A stretch of DNA of 64,000 nucleotides from Sipunculus nudus. Its lineage: Eukaryota > Annelida > Sipuncula > Golfingiida > Sipunculidae. A program made the position numbers and the translations under genes. Below are positions 37,195-50,144 of this stretch, one piece after another. Each line of letters opens with the position of its first letter. Position 1 is the stretch's first letter. The notes beneath the pieces are model-generated. The model did no database searches. It was not told where the DNA came from and worked only from the letters and a program-made list of their open reading frames with translations. The stretch is from the NCBI GenBank assembly GCA_026874595.1, contig CM049322.1, positions 49,451,340 through 49,515,339 on the forward strand, read 5' to 3'.

Positions 37195-37285
37195 CAGAAT
37201 ATCTGAGTGAACTGCACACCTCCCATTAGCCATAATGGGAGCTGCCATACACTGTGGGTGGAGAAAACTGCACTGGTACCTTCTA
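37195..37285 (-). pseudogene. Truncated PAN-domain exon relic
   Basis: The minus strand reads RRYQC then HPQCMAAPIMANGRCAVHSD, clearly related to gene B (CMAAVMMANGRCEVNSD) and gene C (CMAAAM...GRCEIHSD). The first half of the domain is missing and codons are deleted between the first and third Cys. Downstream it stops at the SINE-like repeat. No CTLD exons follow it in the expected direction. It is a dead fragment of a lost paralogue; the possible acceptor TTTCATTTAG directly upstream would fit the split-PAN arrangement of gene D. Confidence 0.75.
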
Positions 37286-37319
37286 AATGAAAAAAAGTTG
37301 TTATTTCACTTTTGTCTAG

Positions 37320-38350
37320 CCGACGATCAGCTGGAATCATATGTTCAACTACTTTCATGATCTGTACATCCTTAAGCTATCGGTAGAATCAACATTTTAA
37401 AATCTGGCAACGTCATACTACTAGAAATGGATGAATAAAGAAGCTTCAAATTAATGAAAAAAATGACCTGTAATGGCCTAACTTTAAAAGTTTTTATTTA
37501 CAATACACTTACCGGCTATGGAGGCGGTTTAATGGTTTATATGAGATCTCTACACAATATGCCCTAATGCAATACGCTCTTTTGTATAATAAGATTGTAT
37601 ACATGAATTAGGAATAAAACTGAAAGAAGCAATAGACCATATAGCAGCTCACTTTATGTTAAATAAATCGGACATACCCAGTGAGCGTCAACTTACGATC
37701 TTGTCACTCAAATTTAATTCCATCAACGGACCGCAGTTAAGCCTGTCCCGCAGGAACCATTATTTACCAAAAAATGTATTTATAAATACACTTTCTACTC
37801 TCTTTCTTCCTATTACAATAAAAGACCCACACATATGTTGTAAACTCTACAAGTTTCTTTATCATCATCTAATGGTCAAGCCAGAAAAGTTCTCTGTTTT
37901 AAAAATTTCTGTTAGACGTTCAGCTGGAACCATACGTTTCATTTTGCTAAATTTACAAACATACGCCTGGATTGATATGTTTATGTAGTTTTACCGTTTG
38001 ACTTGCTAGACGATCCGTACATCACTTTGCCATCAATTGAATAAAAATTTTAAAATGTGTCAAAGTCCCTTTCAAGTAAGAGATGAATAAAGGACTTATA
38101 GATAAATGAGATTTGGATAATTGTCGGTTGAAAAGGGAGCCGTAATGGCCCAACATGGGAATACATTTGTTATCTATAGAGACATGATTTCCTTGAGGCA
38201 GCTAAATGGTTGATATATTTCTTATACATAAATGGTACTAATGATTCGCACCTCTACTCATTGTAAAAATATTTTTTCAACATTAACCAGGGAAAAAATC
38301 GATGGAAAACTTGGCCATATAGCAGTCCACTACATGTTAAACAGAATAGT
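37320..38350. repeat. Diverged tandem duplication of non-coding sequence
   Basis: The segment 37320-37680 resembles 37915-38350: CAGCTGGAA(T/C)CATA, GATC(T/C)GTACATC, TTTTAAAAT(C/G)TG, AGATGAATAAAG-type, GTAATGGCC(T/C)AAC, GG(C/T)TTAATGGTT-type and CATATAGCAG(C/T).CAC occur in the same order. It lies next to the PAN relic and probably duplicated with it. Confidence 0.5.
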
Positions 38351-38824
38351 CATGTTAATAACAGTCCTTGTACTGCTTTTGAGCATTTTATCATGCTCAG
38401 TAAATGGTTGATGTAATCTGTAGATTTTTGAGATACTATCCAATTCGGGTCTCATAATGAATCAGATCACGCGCGGTAAAAGCTGCTCACGTTGAAAACC
38501 TAAATAAAATCAGAGATGTTAACGATGAAAATTATTACTATATTTGTTCTGTAATCCTTGAAATTCTATATTATGTCGGTACGGTAGAGGTAAAAAACCT
38601 TTATTATGACACACCTGTAAACCTTCAGAATGGTAATTATGTTATATCTGGCAACTCTTTAATTTTTAAGTGGTATAAAAAATTGTTTTGAAATTGTTTT
38701 AGTCCTTAGAAATATATATGAACATAAGATATAATCAAAAGAAAGTGGGGTTGTCAGCTGAATTAACCAGAGAGACTTCAAGATTAGAGACAACCCGCTC
38801 ACTACCATTAGATAATCTTTCAAT

Positions 38825-39060
38825 AAGTCAGAGTGGTCAAACCTTTAGTATAACCAGTTCGAGTGTACTTGTAGGTGTGGGTTCGAATCTGTCAAAGGTG
38901 GGTTAAATCTTTAGGGGACATAATATATCAGGTTGTGTCTCTCCGTAGAGAACCGTGGGTCTGCTAGTGGCTATACAAATGTGTTGCCTGGCAAATAGAG
39001 ACAAATGGGAAAGGTGCAATATGCAATATGAAAGGAAGGCGCAAGACTGGCCCGTCTCTA
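38825..39060 (+). mobile_element. tRNA-derived SINE
   Basis: GAGTGGTCAAACCTTTAGTA (A box region) is followed by GTGGGTTCGAATCTG (a textbook B box), then a GC-richer body with GGTTGTGTCTCTCCGTAGAG. Orientation is plus. It does not form an intact tRNA. Confidence 0.65.
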
Positions 39061-39985
39061 AAGAATGTCGGCATTTAAACGGAGATAAGCAAAGTTAAGA
39101 ATAAAAAAAGAAACATAAATGAGACAAACATTAAAAATACCTTGTAACATACATAAGACCAAGCATCTTACACAATCGCGTTTGTACTTACACCAAAAAA
39201 AAATCGGAGAAGTAATTCTTTATTACACAACACATCAGTAAATCTGCCTGTATATTTGTTGTTTGTTTCAATGTGTTATGTAAATAAAAAATATGACAAA
39301 TAATGTCTATACCTGTCATCAGGAAATGGTTTAATGACAGGCGTGTAAACTAGCCGTCTTCATGTGTTCTAATTTTTTTTTATTTACGTTCAGTATATAT
39401 TTTCAAGATACATCCATACAAAATTGAGCAGGAATGTGTTACGAGATTAAAGGGTCAGGTTATCAATTGATTTTTTGCTTGCCGGAAATCTCCGATTTCA
39501 GCAAGCTGCTTGACCAGTCGCGGATATCTGTTTGTCTGTCAGTCTGTCTGTTTGTTCCCTCTCTACAGGTCGCAATTTTGAAGCAATCGCTTCAAACGTA
39601 CACAGTTCATGTAAAATTTAAAATGACAGAAGCCTACGGTTTTTTTGTTAATATAGGTCAAAGGTCAAGGTCAAGGTCATCAAAAGTAAACAAAACGGTT
39701 ATTTCTTCATATCTTAGTTGTATCTACTTTAACAGTAGCTCATTTTAATCGTCATTCCTAGTCCTTTTTTCTAGTGTGTAGATATCGGTAACCATAGAAA
39801 ATCGTTTCGGGGAAAAGTGCTGGTATTTGAAAATGAATGAACTAATTTGTCAGTTTTAACGCTAGAGAGTCTATTTTTTTATTAGATAGCATCCATTTAG
39901 TACCTCAAAATATTATGACAAGTCTCCCAATATCTCGGAAAATCTCTCGTCAGACGAGATATTTCAAGATTTCATTAATCTTGCC
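39061..39985. other. Gene-free stretch with repeat-like segment
   Basis: Around 39450-39750 there is a repeat-like segment (CTGTTTGTCTGTCAGTCTGTC and AGGTCAAAGGTCAAGGTCAAGG). No exon is supported; the 104-codon frame here lies in this repeat. Confidence 0.4.
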
Positions 39986-39989
39986 CTGG

Positions 39990-40570
39990 AGGCCACAGTA
40001 TCACGGGAATCCTTTTGAAACTGACATATCGTAAGTCCTACACTAGTATCTCGAGATCTTTTTTCATTATTTTAATACGACCGCTAGGGGGCGCTGGATG
40101 TGAACCTTATTAACATATCATGTTTTGGCCATATCTCAAAATTATAAGCCTCAATTACATAAACTATAGCTTATTGTCTTCCTCTGAGTCTACTCCATAA
40201 CCTAGTGTAGTCATCTGGTAACGATCTTGTGTCACTACGTCAGTGTGTTGGTCTGTTTGTCAGTTGTCCTCAAATTCGCCTGCTTGCTCTTGCGTCTAAC
40301 ATATAGCATTCACCAGGCACAGATTTGAAGGAATCCTTTTGAAACTGATATAACTCATGTCTTACACCAATATATCGATTTTTTTCCATTTCCGGATATG
40401 ATCGCTAGGAGGGACTGAACTCGACCCTCCCACACATATTATGTTTGGCCATATCTCCAAAACTATTAACCTCTGTTACATTAACTATAGCTTATTTTCT
40501 TCCTCTGAGTCTTTTCCATGACATGGTTGTTCGTCTGTTGTTGTCAGCTTTGTCTGCTTGCTTGTTCTAA
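39990..40570. repeat. Two ~324-bp tandem units
   Basis: GGAATCCTTTTGAAACTGA occurs at about 40007 and 40331. In both units it is followed by AC.CTAGTATC/ACCAATATATC, CGCTAGG(A/G)GG, ATGTTT.GGCCATATCTC and ACTATAGCTTATT.TCTTCCTCTGAGTCT. Non-coding, probably part of a dispersed element. Confidence 0.65.
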
Positions 40571-40721
40571 TGTCTCATATGTCATTCTACGGGCTACAAT
40601 TTATCAGCAACGGCCCTTAGAGTCATTCCATTGATAAGAAAACCGACAATATGTTCTATCTTTCCGTCTGTCTTTAATGTCTTTTTCCGGCAAGCGTTCG
40701 ACCTATTGTCGTCTAGTTTTA

Positions 40722-40979
40722 TTATAATTTGGTTACCCTGTCTCCACCCACGTACTTGATTTCACAGACCGCTATGCCTTGAGCATAGCAATCTCCATCG
40801 TGCCATTTGTCAGCAACAGATATCAATATAAAATTCAGTTTTCTCCTGTGATACCCAAAAAATCTTGTTGACCTATCTACCAGTTCTTGTAATCCAGAAA
40901 TTTTTTCCTGTAGAAGTCCCCCTCCAGATGCCTTCCTCATCTTGGTCGCTTCCGCTTGTCCAGAATTCATTCATCCGTG
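40722..40979 (-). pseudogene. C-type lectin core-exon pseudogene
   Basis: After a possible acceptor (CTACAAAATAG) the minus strand reads MNEFWTSGSDQDEEGIW, identical to gene B over FWTSGSDQDEEG. It then loses frame: LDYKNW is followed by TAG, GIGQPD has become IGQQD, and the position of the first core Cys is TGA. The frame is right again for KWHDGDCYAQGIAVCEIKYV and ends at TAA. No hairpin, helix or PAN exon was found upstream (higher coordinates). It is a decayed copy closest to gene B, including the shared IKYVGG tail, and unlikely to be functional. Confidence 0.85.
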
Positions 40980-40989
40980 CTATTTTGTA

Positions 40990-41940
40990 GTCTACAAATG
41001 GTGTCACACTGTAATTAATTTATTTATTCTGCTGTTATGAATTTTAAATATATGAAACTGTCCGTTAGTTCTATAAACGCAGCATCCGAATATCCATTGT
41101 CAAACGATTTTTTTTTCAAGCGGATACGAGGCTCCCGGCAGACTCAACCAGGCATGTCATCAGAGTTCATCACAATGACTTTCATACGGCTTATACCCCA
41201 GGCTGAAATAGTTGGCTTATGTCAGCGAGTCATATACCTGTGCTCAATAGATAATCGTCCAGGAATGAAATCGACAAGCATCGCAGCATTACTGGGCGTG
41301 TGATGTCACTATGTTCAGTGATTCTCCTACCTAGAGTAAAACTGATAACAAGATTGCACCCTCCATGTGTGAAGGTGCCCGTGTATATGTCAATTGCAGA
41401 AGTGTTTCACTTCAGTACTGGGAAGACATGTAGTGACTGTAAACGAATTAATGGTATTTACCGGCTTCTTTTGCATTGCCTTCGTGTATATATATACATA
41501 TACACATACATATATATATATATATATACATATATGTTATGGTTTAATTATATATATTTCATTTAATAATATAATTCATTTAACTTTGTGGTAGCCAGAA
41601 GTGTTTTATTGTAATCTTAGTTATTTGTGCTGCCACCTATCGTGCATTCTATAACTGTTCACTAATTATCGCCCGGAAGTGGTCATTCCTCATTAGCTCT
41701 TGGCCTGGTGCACATGTATCACGCAGTTAATTCGTATTGAGCTGTGCACATACGTTGCAGACACGTCTGTACAGAACAGTTATTGTTTACTGGGTTTCTA
41801 GCACAGGGTAGGTCATAAGTTTAGCACATTTTATTTTATTATTAAATCTTATGGCTACTGTAAAAAGGAATTTACACTTAACAGTCAGATATCAGTAATT
41901 AACAGGTCATTGCATTTTCGCTCTTTTAAGCTGCTCCATG
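40990..41940. other. Gene-free stretch
   Basis: Contains a (TA/CA)n tract at about 41489-41535; no exon seen. Confidence 0.4.
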
Positions 41941-41958
41941 GTACGAGAGGGAGACGGT

Positions 41959-41959
<1 letters not shown>

Positions 41960-42003
<44 letters not shown>

Positions 42004-42020
42004 TTATTTATTTATTGTTA
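41960..42020. repeat. (TA)n followed by (TTTA)n microsatellite
   Basis: About 40 bp of TA running into several ATTT/TTTA repeats. Confidence 0.9.
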
Positions 42021-42059
42021 GGGACTGCATTTAAAATCGAATTGTCTCGAAAGTGAAGC

Positions 42060-42374
42060 TTGCTGTTCTCGCGAAGTGGTTGGAAACCCTGACATGTGCC
42101 CCAACGACATAGGTTTAAATAAAGGATCGGCCCAATAATATTCGCTCAGCAAAATGTCTTTCTAAGAACTTCTGGTTCGTCACCTAACTTTGGGACCGGG
42201 GGAATGGTGATTTGAAGTAAATATATAATTACCACCACCCATTTCACTAAAAGTGTGACGAGAGGGAGAGTCCCGGCAGAAGCATATCAAAGGGGACGGA
42301 ACTTACTCATTAGGAAAGCTAGCTTCGAATCCGGGGTCGGTCCAATATTACCCTCTGAGCATAATGTCTTCCGT

Positions 42375-42378
<4 letters not shown>
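42060..42378 (+). mobile_element. Two diverged tRNA-derived SINE copies
   Basis: First copy: CGAAGTGGTTGGAAACC with AGGTTTAAATAAAGGATCGG about 45 bases later. Second copy: near 42323 GCTAGCTTCGAATCCGGGGTCGG. Both continue with CC(C)AATA.TA..C.CT(C/G)AGCA.AATGTCTT. The second ends in a (TA)n tract (42379-42413). Confidence 0.5.

Positions 42379-42413
<35 letters not shown>
42379..42413. repeat. (TA)n microsatellite
   Basis: About 34 bp of TA at the end of the SINE-like copy. Confidence 0.9.
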
Positions 42414-42418
<5 letters not shown>

Positions 42419-42419
42419 G

Positions 42420-45400
42420 AGACCATAAGATCAACGCTATCTACATTAGAAATGCAGCAAACGTATAAAGCAGATCTGCTTACTCGGATTAAGTGTGTTC
42501 CTACACATAAGATGTAACCGTGTTGATATATAATTTTAAGAACTTTAAGCCGCATCCATACTTAGATGTGGATATTATATTTAACTTTAATAATCCACTT
42601 TTTGGAAGTTTAAAAAGGATTTTAAGAATCAATAAAAGAAGCACACTGGTTTATCTGTAACATGTTCATACGGGAAAGTAGGTGGTTGCTAGAAAATGAC
42701 CATTTTTGCTGATAAACTGTCATCCTCAGTTGTTTGTAATAAACCACATATGCCAATATGTGGCGTTTAATCTTTTGAATACAGTTAAGGATAAACTCTA
42801 TCAAATGTACGATGTCAGATTCTTCTATCTCCGAAATGATATCCTAGGTTTTTATTCGTTCTGTCCTATCGTACCCAATCCTTATTGAGATGATAAGGGA
42901 GAGATAAGTGCTAAGGTATCCCGAGCTTATGATGGCTTTCTATTCGTTGGGCGGATTCCCTGACATGAATTAGCTCAGTTTTCTATTTCCTCAGAAAATT
43001 ATGTCCGTACACACACGATAAAACATATTAGAGGTTCAAATAAATGTCAAAACACAAAGAAGATACAGATATGTTATAGTTGGTCATGCTATAGATTTTG
43101 AACGACAAAGCACCTATCAATATAACACGGAAACCATTATCATTCAGACAAAAACATTTAATAGAGATTCATTGAAATATCTGTCTCAATGATCGCTACA
43201 CAAGAGAAACAGATAATTAAAATGTTATTACTAAGAATAAAAGACCTCTACAGCTCATTAAAATAGAAAAACATTCTTTTGTGGAGCGAACCTGAGCAAA
43301 GACGAAGTTTCCATATGTTTAAATTGTTTGGTTAAACGGTACGAACAATTGCTTTGGTGTGCTATTCATATTGACACTTCATATCAGACATAGGCATGAT
43401 AACTATGTCATTAACTATATAATTAATAATGATAATGCCTCGAGTGAAGACAAAATGGGACAAAATTTTATTTCCCATCTACCTCACTGTCACCAGTCAT
43501 TGAGATGAATGATGACAATTTTGCACTAGTAAAGAAATTCCATTTAATATCTTTTATATAGGACAAAGGGTCTATTTGGGAAATAAATTGAGTAGATATA
43601 ATACATTTTATTTTTCGAAATGAAGCTTGTTAAAAATACAAGGTTATATTCCACAGGTTGCTTCGTGTAAAGAGGCAATGGAAAAATCGTTACCTTAATG
43701 TTATAATTAAATGGTTACTGTATTAGCAAGAATATGTTACTCAACTTTATATTGTAGGGTTTCAAGAAACAGAAACAGTATAATCACTTGGAAATAGACC
43801 ATTGGGTTAATAGGATTTTGATTCACCATTGTACCAGAAGTATATGTCCTCTTCTTTATCTGTGTTTTAGTTTATTTACATGAAGAATCGGGACAGAGGC
43901 ATCGACAAGGATTATACTTGACAGATCTGAATTGAAGTCACACCTTAATCAACATATGCTCAAACTTTCATAAGTGACAGTGTTAACTGCCGAATACACA
44001 ATACGTTTAATGTGAATATTAATAAAAATATAAATAATAATTAAAAAATATTAATAAATAACATAGTGAGAGGGTGGATGTGTGAAGCTGTGGGAGTGTT
44101 CCTTTTGAAATATTAGAAAACATATAGTGAAAATGGCTGTCGCCATGCGCCAAACATTCGTGTAGTTAACATTGAAATATAAGGAGCTAGTCCGCCCTCC
44201 AAAAATTAATTAATCTTCTAAACTTGTTCTGGGCTTTTAATCTTTTGTTGTTGTGGATTTTGTTAACCTAGATATATGGGGTGAAAAAATATTGAGCCCC
44301 TGCCACCTTTGGGTAATTTCTGTTAATCGGCATAAATAAAAATGGCCGACAAAATATTACGATAATAGCAAAAATACCATAATTACATTAACATTTAACA
44401 TGGAGGGTCACCCATTACATGGATTCTCGGGTATTATGACCCAGCGGATTCATTTCTGGTATAACCGTATCCATAATGTCTACCATTTTCAACCTAACTA
44501 TCCCCCTTACCGGTCTCTGAGCGTGTCCTGAGAACTTAAAGTCAGACAAGATTACCGCCTGATAAGAGAATATGTAATTTGCCTTTACAGTTTATAAGGA
44601 AGGGTTTAGATACAAACTTACAAAGTTGTCACAGGAAAATAACCGGTGTATCAAAACAGTTTTATATGATTATAGAGGGGTCGGGTCGCATTACCAGACT
44701 CTCTTGAAATAAACCGCCATCATGACCGCGACCTCTGGCACAGTCTTAACAGATTCAGTCAAAGGTTACTTTAGCTGTGGACTTGCTCGTGTGACCGCTA
44801 ACATTCACGGAGTTAGGAAATAAAGCTATGTATACTACATGCTTTGGTTCCCTGGTTTGTAATTTCACTGCTCTATCATCAGCTTCTTCACTCTAAATGT
44901 TGCCGACCGTTAGGGTATTACATACAGCACAACCATTAAAATTTTGAAGACAGTCTTGGTAAACCCTATGAGATTTCTCTATCCCACTTTACTGGGGCGG
45001 CTTTGTTCTGAAGGTTATCTGTGATCCAACAAGTGAGTTGGTAAACCATGACACACATTTTATATGAAAACACAGCACAGTATTGTTAGATCATAGCGGA
45101 AGTTGTAGTGTCTGACTATTTTCGATTTTTCGATAATGTCCTTTAAAATGTAGCTGTATGGCTCAGATCACAAATGTGTAGCATTATTAAGGATCCTCCG
45201 GCTTGACTTTTAAGGAATTTCTACCAATGGTGACTAGCTACAGTATGAACCGCACGGTTGGCATGGGTAGCACTACAGGGTACTCCAGTGAGATTTTTCC
45301 CTACTGATTGGCATGGAGCATTACCATGTAATTCTAGCTCTTGTTGTTGGAAAGAAAGTCTTTCCATTAATCGTATATAGAAAGTTAATTTGCTATGTAT

Positions 45401-45790
45401 CAAGCTACATCAATGCATCGCGAAAACGGAATAGTGTTTTCATTCGCTAAGCTCTGGAATTCACGTATTGCTGTTCAACCCTAAGGTACCAAAAGCCAAT
45501 GTCTAATATTTCATTTTCTTCACATGTTCTACGATACACGCCATGAGTAACATGAAATACATACATATGGTGTTTCGCATGAATAACATATAATTATATA
45601 CATATAGTGTTTCGCTTTGTTAACATGTGTCACACCACCTCAACAAAACTGTAAACAGCGAAACATACTTCCCATTAAAAAAAATGCCAAAGTCACTCCA
45701 AATGACAATAATAAGTTTAACCTGAACATAAATGTGCAATTTATTCATTTGCTTTATTCGTTCATTAATTCTGATACGTTTATCCCGTAT
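42420..45790. other. Gene-free stretch downstream of gene D
   Basis: AT-rich and without recognised elements. Near 45740-45760 the minus strand has two AATAAA signals just after the gene D stop codon, candidates for its polyadenylation. Confidence 0.45.
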
Positions 45791-45796
45791 CCCGTA

Positions 45797-48700
45797 TTAT
45801 ACGATCCAAGCGGCAATGTAGCTCTCGCAAAGAGGTCTACATTTTAAAAGGCAGTCTCCATCGTGCCATGTATAGAAGAGACGTTTGCTGATGAAAAGGC
45901 AATGTTCAATGCTGTTTAGAATCTTACTAGGCTGTCCGGGCTCCCAGTATTCATATTTCAGATTTTCCCCCGTTGACTTCCACACCCATACGCCTTCCTC
46001 TTCTTCGTCAGTTCCACTTGTCCAGAATTTTTCCCAATAAGAGATTTGTTCTAAAATGCATGTAGAAACTGACATATGTGAGCACATTTTGTTTTTGTAA
46101 AACCGAATATATCGGAATAGTTCGTATCAATGGATTTTGTCTGATGCTATTAAGAAATGAAGATATAAAGATATATGTTTAAAAGATAAAACTAGATTGA
46201 CAATATTATTCGTATTTACATTAACACTTTTTAAACAGTGTCTACTGGAAAGAGAAGTAAAATAAAATAAAGAAAAACAAAGGAAAACAATGCGGCAATG
46301 AGTTTATTATACAAATATTAAGAAATACAATTCTACCAGACATTTTTACTTTTATAAATATACAAATATAGAAGAATATATATATATATATATAAATAAA
46401 TATATATATATTATATTATATTATATCAACCTTTGACCGGTGGGATCGTCTTTTGTGGCCAACTTTTATAAAAGTATCCTATGAACAGACGTTAGCTATC
46501 ACAATAAACCCTCTTAGTTTAAGGAATATAAGGATAAAAAAAAACAAAAGAAAGGGTCATATCATGGATGGTCACGGCCATTCTTTATCCACATCGGGAT
46601 ATACAGTAAAAGCTTCCCTATCGTTTCAATTTAACTACCACCTCATTCTTTATTGCTCTTTATAACGGACCTCGCTTAGATGACAATCTCGAAAAAATGA
46701 CCACTTTATGGAAATTTCGTGGTTTCACTATGCCAATTTGGGTATGTACCTGCTTCCAACACTTTATCTATTCTGGCCCTTTCCTCTGTTGATTCTATGC
46801 TGACCAGAGTGCTCGACCTCTTCTGACATTCTGACATTGCGTCCGTCCAATTGAATTCCGTCTGGTGGATGCAATACAAAATATATACAGCATAAAGAAT
46901 ACGCTTCCACCAAGCGGTTTTTCTCTGCAGTCTTCCCACGTAACCCCGTTACTGGCACAGGGCCCATTATCAGAAAACGAGTTCGGCTGTCGCAAGTCCG
47001 AAACTTAGAGCTGAATACACAAACCGATTTCATGCTCTCACTGGTCTGGTTACAATTATTGGCACTGTGCTCCCCCTTTTCCAAACCAAGATAAGCTTGC
47101 TATACGTACTAGCAGTTACACGAAAGTAGCTCTGGGACAACTACAGTGTTTAGCCGGAATGAGGAGTGTACATTACACAGGTCTCCTTTTCTTTAATAAA
47201 TGATAATTTTGAGGTTATGTTGATGCCTTTTTTATTATACATATTTTTATAAAACATATTAACATGAATATTATTTGAAAAAAAAAAAACACTTCCTTAT
47301 AACCTCTACTGTATGAGGCCCTTATAATTGCTTTAGGATGAGCCTCCCTTGATTGTTCAGTAATCAGACCACAATGATTAAAGGCAAATGTTATAAAACT
47401 TTAACAAAGAGTTGTATACCTTCAGTACAAAGTAACAGGACATTCCTCTGTTTGTTTTGAAGGAAAACGGCCCATACACCTTATTACCAGGTACTTCACG
47501 ACACCTTGGCATATCTGGTACATGATACGTGTAAATGTATGTGAAATTATTGTGCAGCACAATCTGATGTGTATGATGATACATATTGATTTAAATACGT
47601 TTTTAAACGACTAAACGTGTTTTTAAATATCCTCCCGTGATCGCCCTACCTTGATACACTTTACCAATGAAACCATATAGTTATTCAATTAATTAATTAA
47701 ATTACTACTTTAGAGCAATAAAAGTTACAGTAACGCCATCACAAAGGCTCTAATAGGTGTTCCTAATCACTCCATATCACAACGAGCTTATTGAGGAATA
47801 TTTCGTTTTACATAAACAGATTAAAACACATTCGATGAGTTGAGGCACTATTCTTTAATCATCGTCATGTTAGACCTCTATTCCTGGGTATACTGACCCA
47901 GCGTGTGGTTGGAGGAAGCATTTGAGTCTGTACCTTCCGTTGGTAGTTCGGTTGTTGGCTGCCAGGAGGAGCTGGAATCTTTAGCTGGAGTTGAGGCCAC
48001 CAGGGGGCGCTGTGAACCTTCATGGGTAGCTGGTCCTTCTGGTCAAAATAGGATTAAAAATTACAAGATAAACTGAAATCAGTTACCATTGTCTCATTAC
48101 GTACATACATTAGAATTTTGCAGCTCTCAATTTCAGTTCTTAATTTATCCACGAGCGTAGAATAATTTCACTCTTAATCGATGCAAATAAAATTTTATTT
48201 AATGGCGACGGGGTTTAACCAGCGTCTCGAACACCAATTAGATTTCACATACTGCCTTGTTTGTACATACACCTGTTATATACTTCACATTGCCACATAA
48301 TTAACACACGTCTATCCTTAAGTGTTCTTCAAATATGTATCCTCATATATGCATCAATCCTATTTTACAACGTATACATCATCTTAAATGATGTATGTAT
48401 ATTTATCTTGTTTTCCTGACATATATATATCCATTTACATTTAAATAAACATTGATCATATTAAAATTACTCATATATCTTCATATATTTTACATATAAA
48501 TTCATCATATTTGGCTAACATGTAAATCCTCCTCCATGTTTCATACACCCTCATCCCATTCAACTAAAAGAAACATCCTCATACATGCTACCTAACACAT
48601 TCATTATATTCGACTGACGTATACAGGTACACATTAATTCAATCTCTTAAACTAACGCATCAGATTTCATTCATGATACATGTACATTTATTTCATATTT

Positions 48701-50083
48701 CTATGGTTTCTGCTTTGTAATGTTTTCATATGTGCACAATTACCCTGAGTTCCATGTTTTATTCTTCGATAGAGGACAGAACCTTTTCTTTGTCCGGATA
48801 CAAGTGTATCTGAGAGGATGAGTACACATTTCCCGTCACGATTCAGAGTTAAAGCCCGGCAGGTAAGCCAGTTGCATGTTGTCAAACATCTCATTCTAAC
48901 CATACTCAGGGAAGCTCCTGCTGAAAACGAGTTAATTTATTCTAGTGTGATTCGCGACAATAACACGTGTCAACAAAAACCCTGAAAATGACCTAACTGT
49001 CCGAAAAAAATAACCTATAAGCTCCAATGTGGACATTAAAGACATATAAATGTATATTTACCGGAAAAAATTACAGATCTTTGATACGGGTTAGCATTAT
49101 ACCTTGATAGCAATACTCTTGATGACACAAAATATTTACACAGACTTGATGACACGGGATATCATCAGTTTGCCGATGAATTATAGAAGTAAAAACTGAT
49201 AGTCTTTCACAATGGAGATGAAGATTAAAACCATAATTTATTTGCTTCAACAATCTATTCTCCCAGTTTTATGTATCTTGGAGAAACGACCGTGCATTTA
49301 GGAGCATCCTTTTTGCCTCATCTTAGTTTGTGTCATTAACTGTTCACATCCAATGGCGCACATAGTGCGAGTAAACATTATATCACTGAAAACAACAGAA
49401 TGCTCATTCCATGGTACACAACAAGGTCTGTCCACGGAATGAATACAATCTATGGTGTGACCATAGAATGCATGATACAGTCTATGGTGTGACCAAATAA
49501 TGCATGATACATTCAATGGTTTGACCATAAAGTAATATCTAAAGAAACCTAAATATATATACGGCATATATTTCAGGTGACAAGATGACATTGCAAACCT
49601 GATGACATTGTTTGCAAATGTTACTTAAATCAATTTATAATGGGTATTACTGTGTCATTGGGATATAAATAATATGAATTTTATTAGGATCGTATTATGT
49701 AAATTCAACAATAGGGTATTCAAAAAGTTATTATAAAGAACCAGATAACCTTCTGCATCTATCGTTTTCGTGTGGTTTCCAGTTGCCATTTGGTTTCGCT
49801 GTATTTGGTATATGACTCCATATGTTCCTGGTGTAAAGGTGACTGAGTACAGGATATATAAGTAAAACATTTAAAATGTCAATAAAAAAATAATGATTTC
49901 ATGTTTTCTAATGAAACTTCTTATTAAACTAGGATCAACATATTCATATAAGCACGCCAACTGTTAGAACGCCCTTTATAAACAATGACATAAATATTAA
50001 CCAAAATCATCGAAATAAAATTAATCAAGGGAAAACGTTATCCATTAGCAACCGAATATGAAGTGCTGAGTGGGTTGATTAGG

Positions 50084-50144
<61 letters not shown>

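Noticed and set aside
37656-37988. 110-codon plus-strand frame
   Set aside because: Within a duplicated non-coding block; the other copy does not keep it open.
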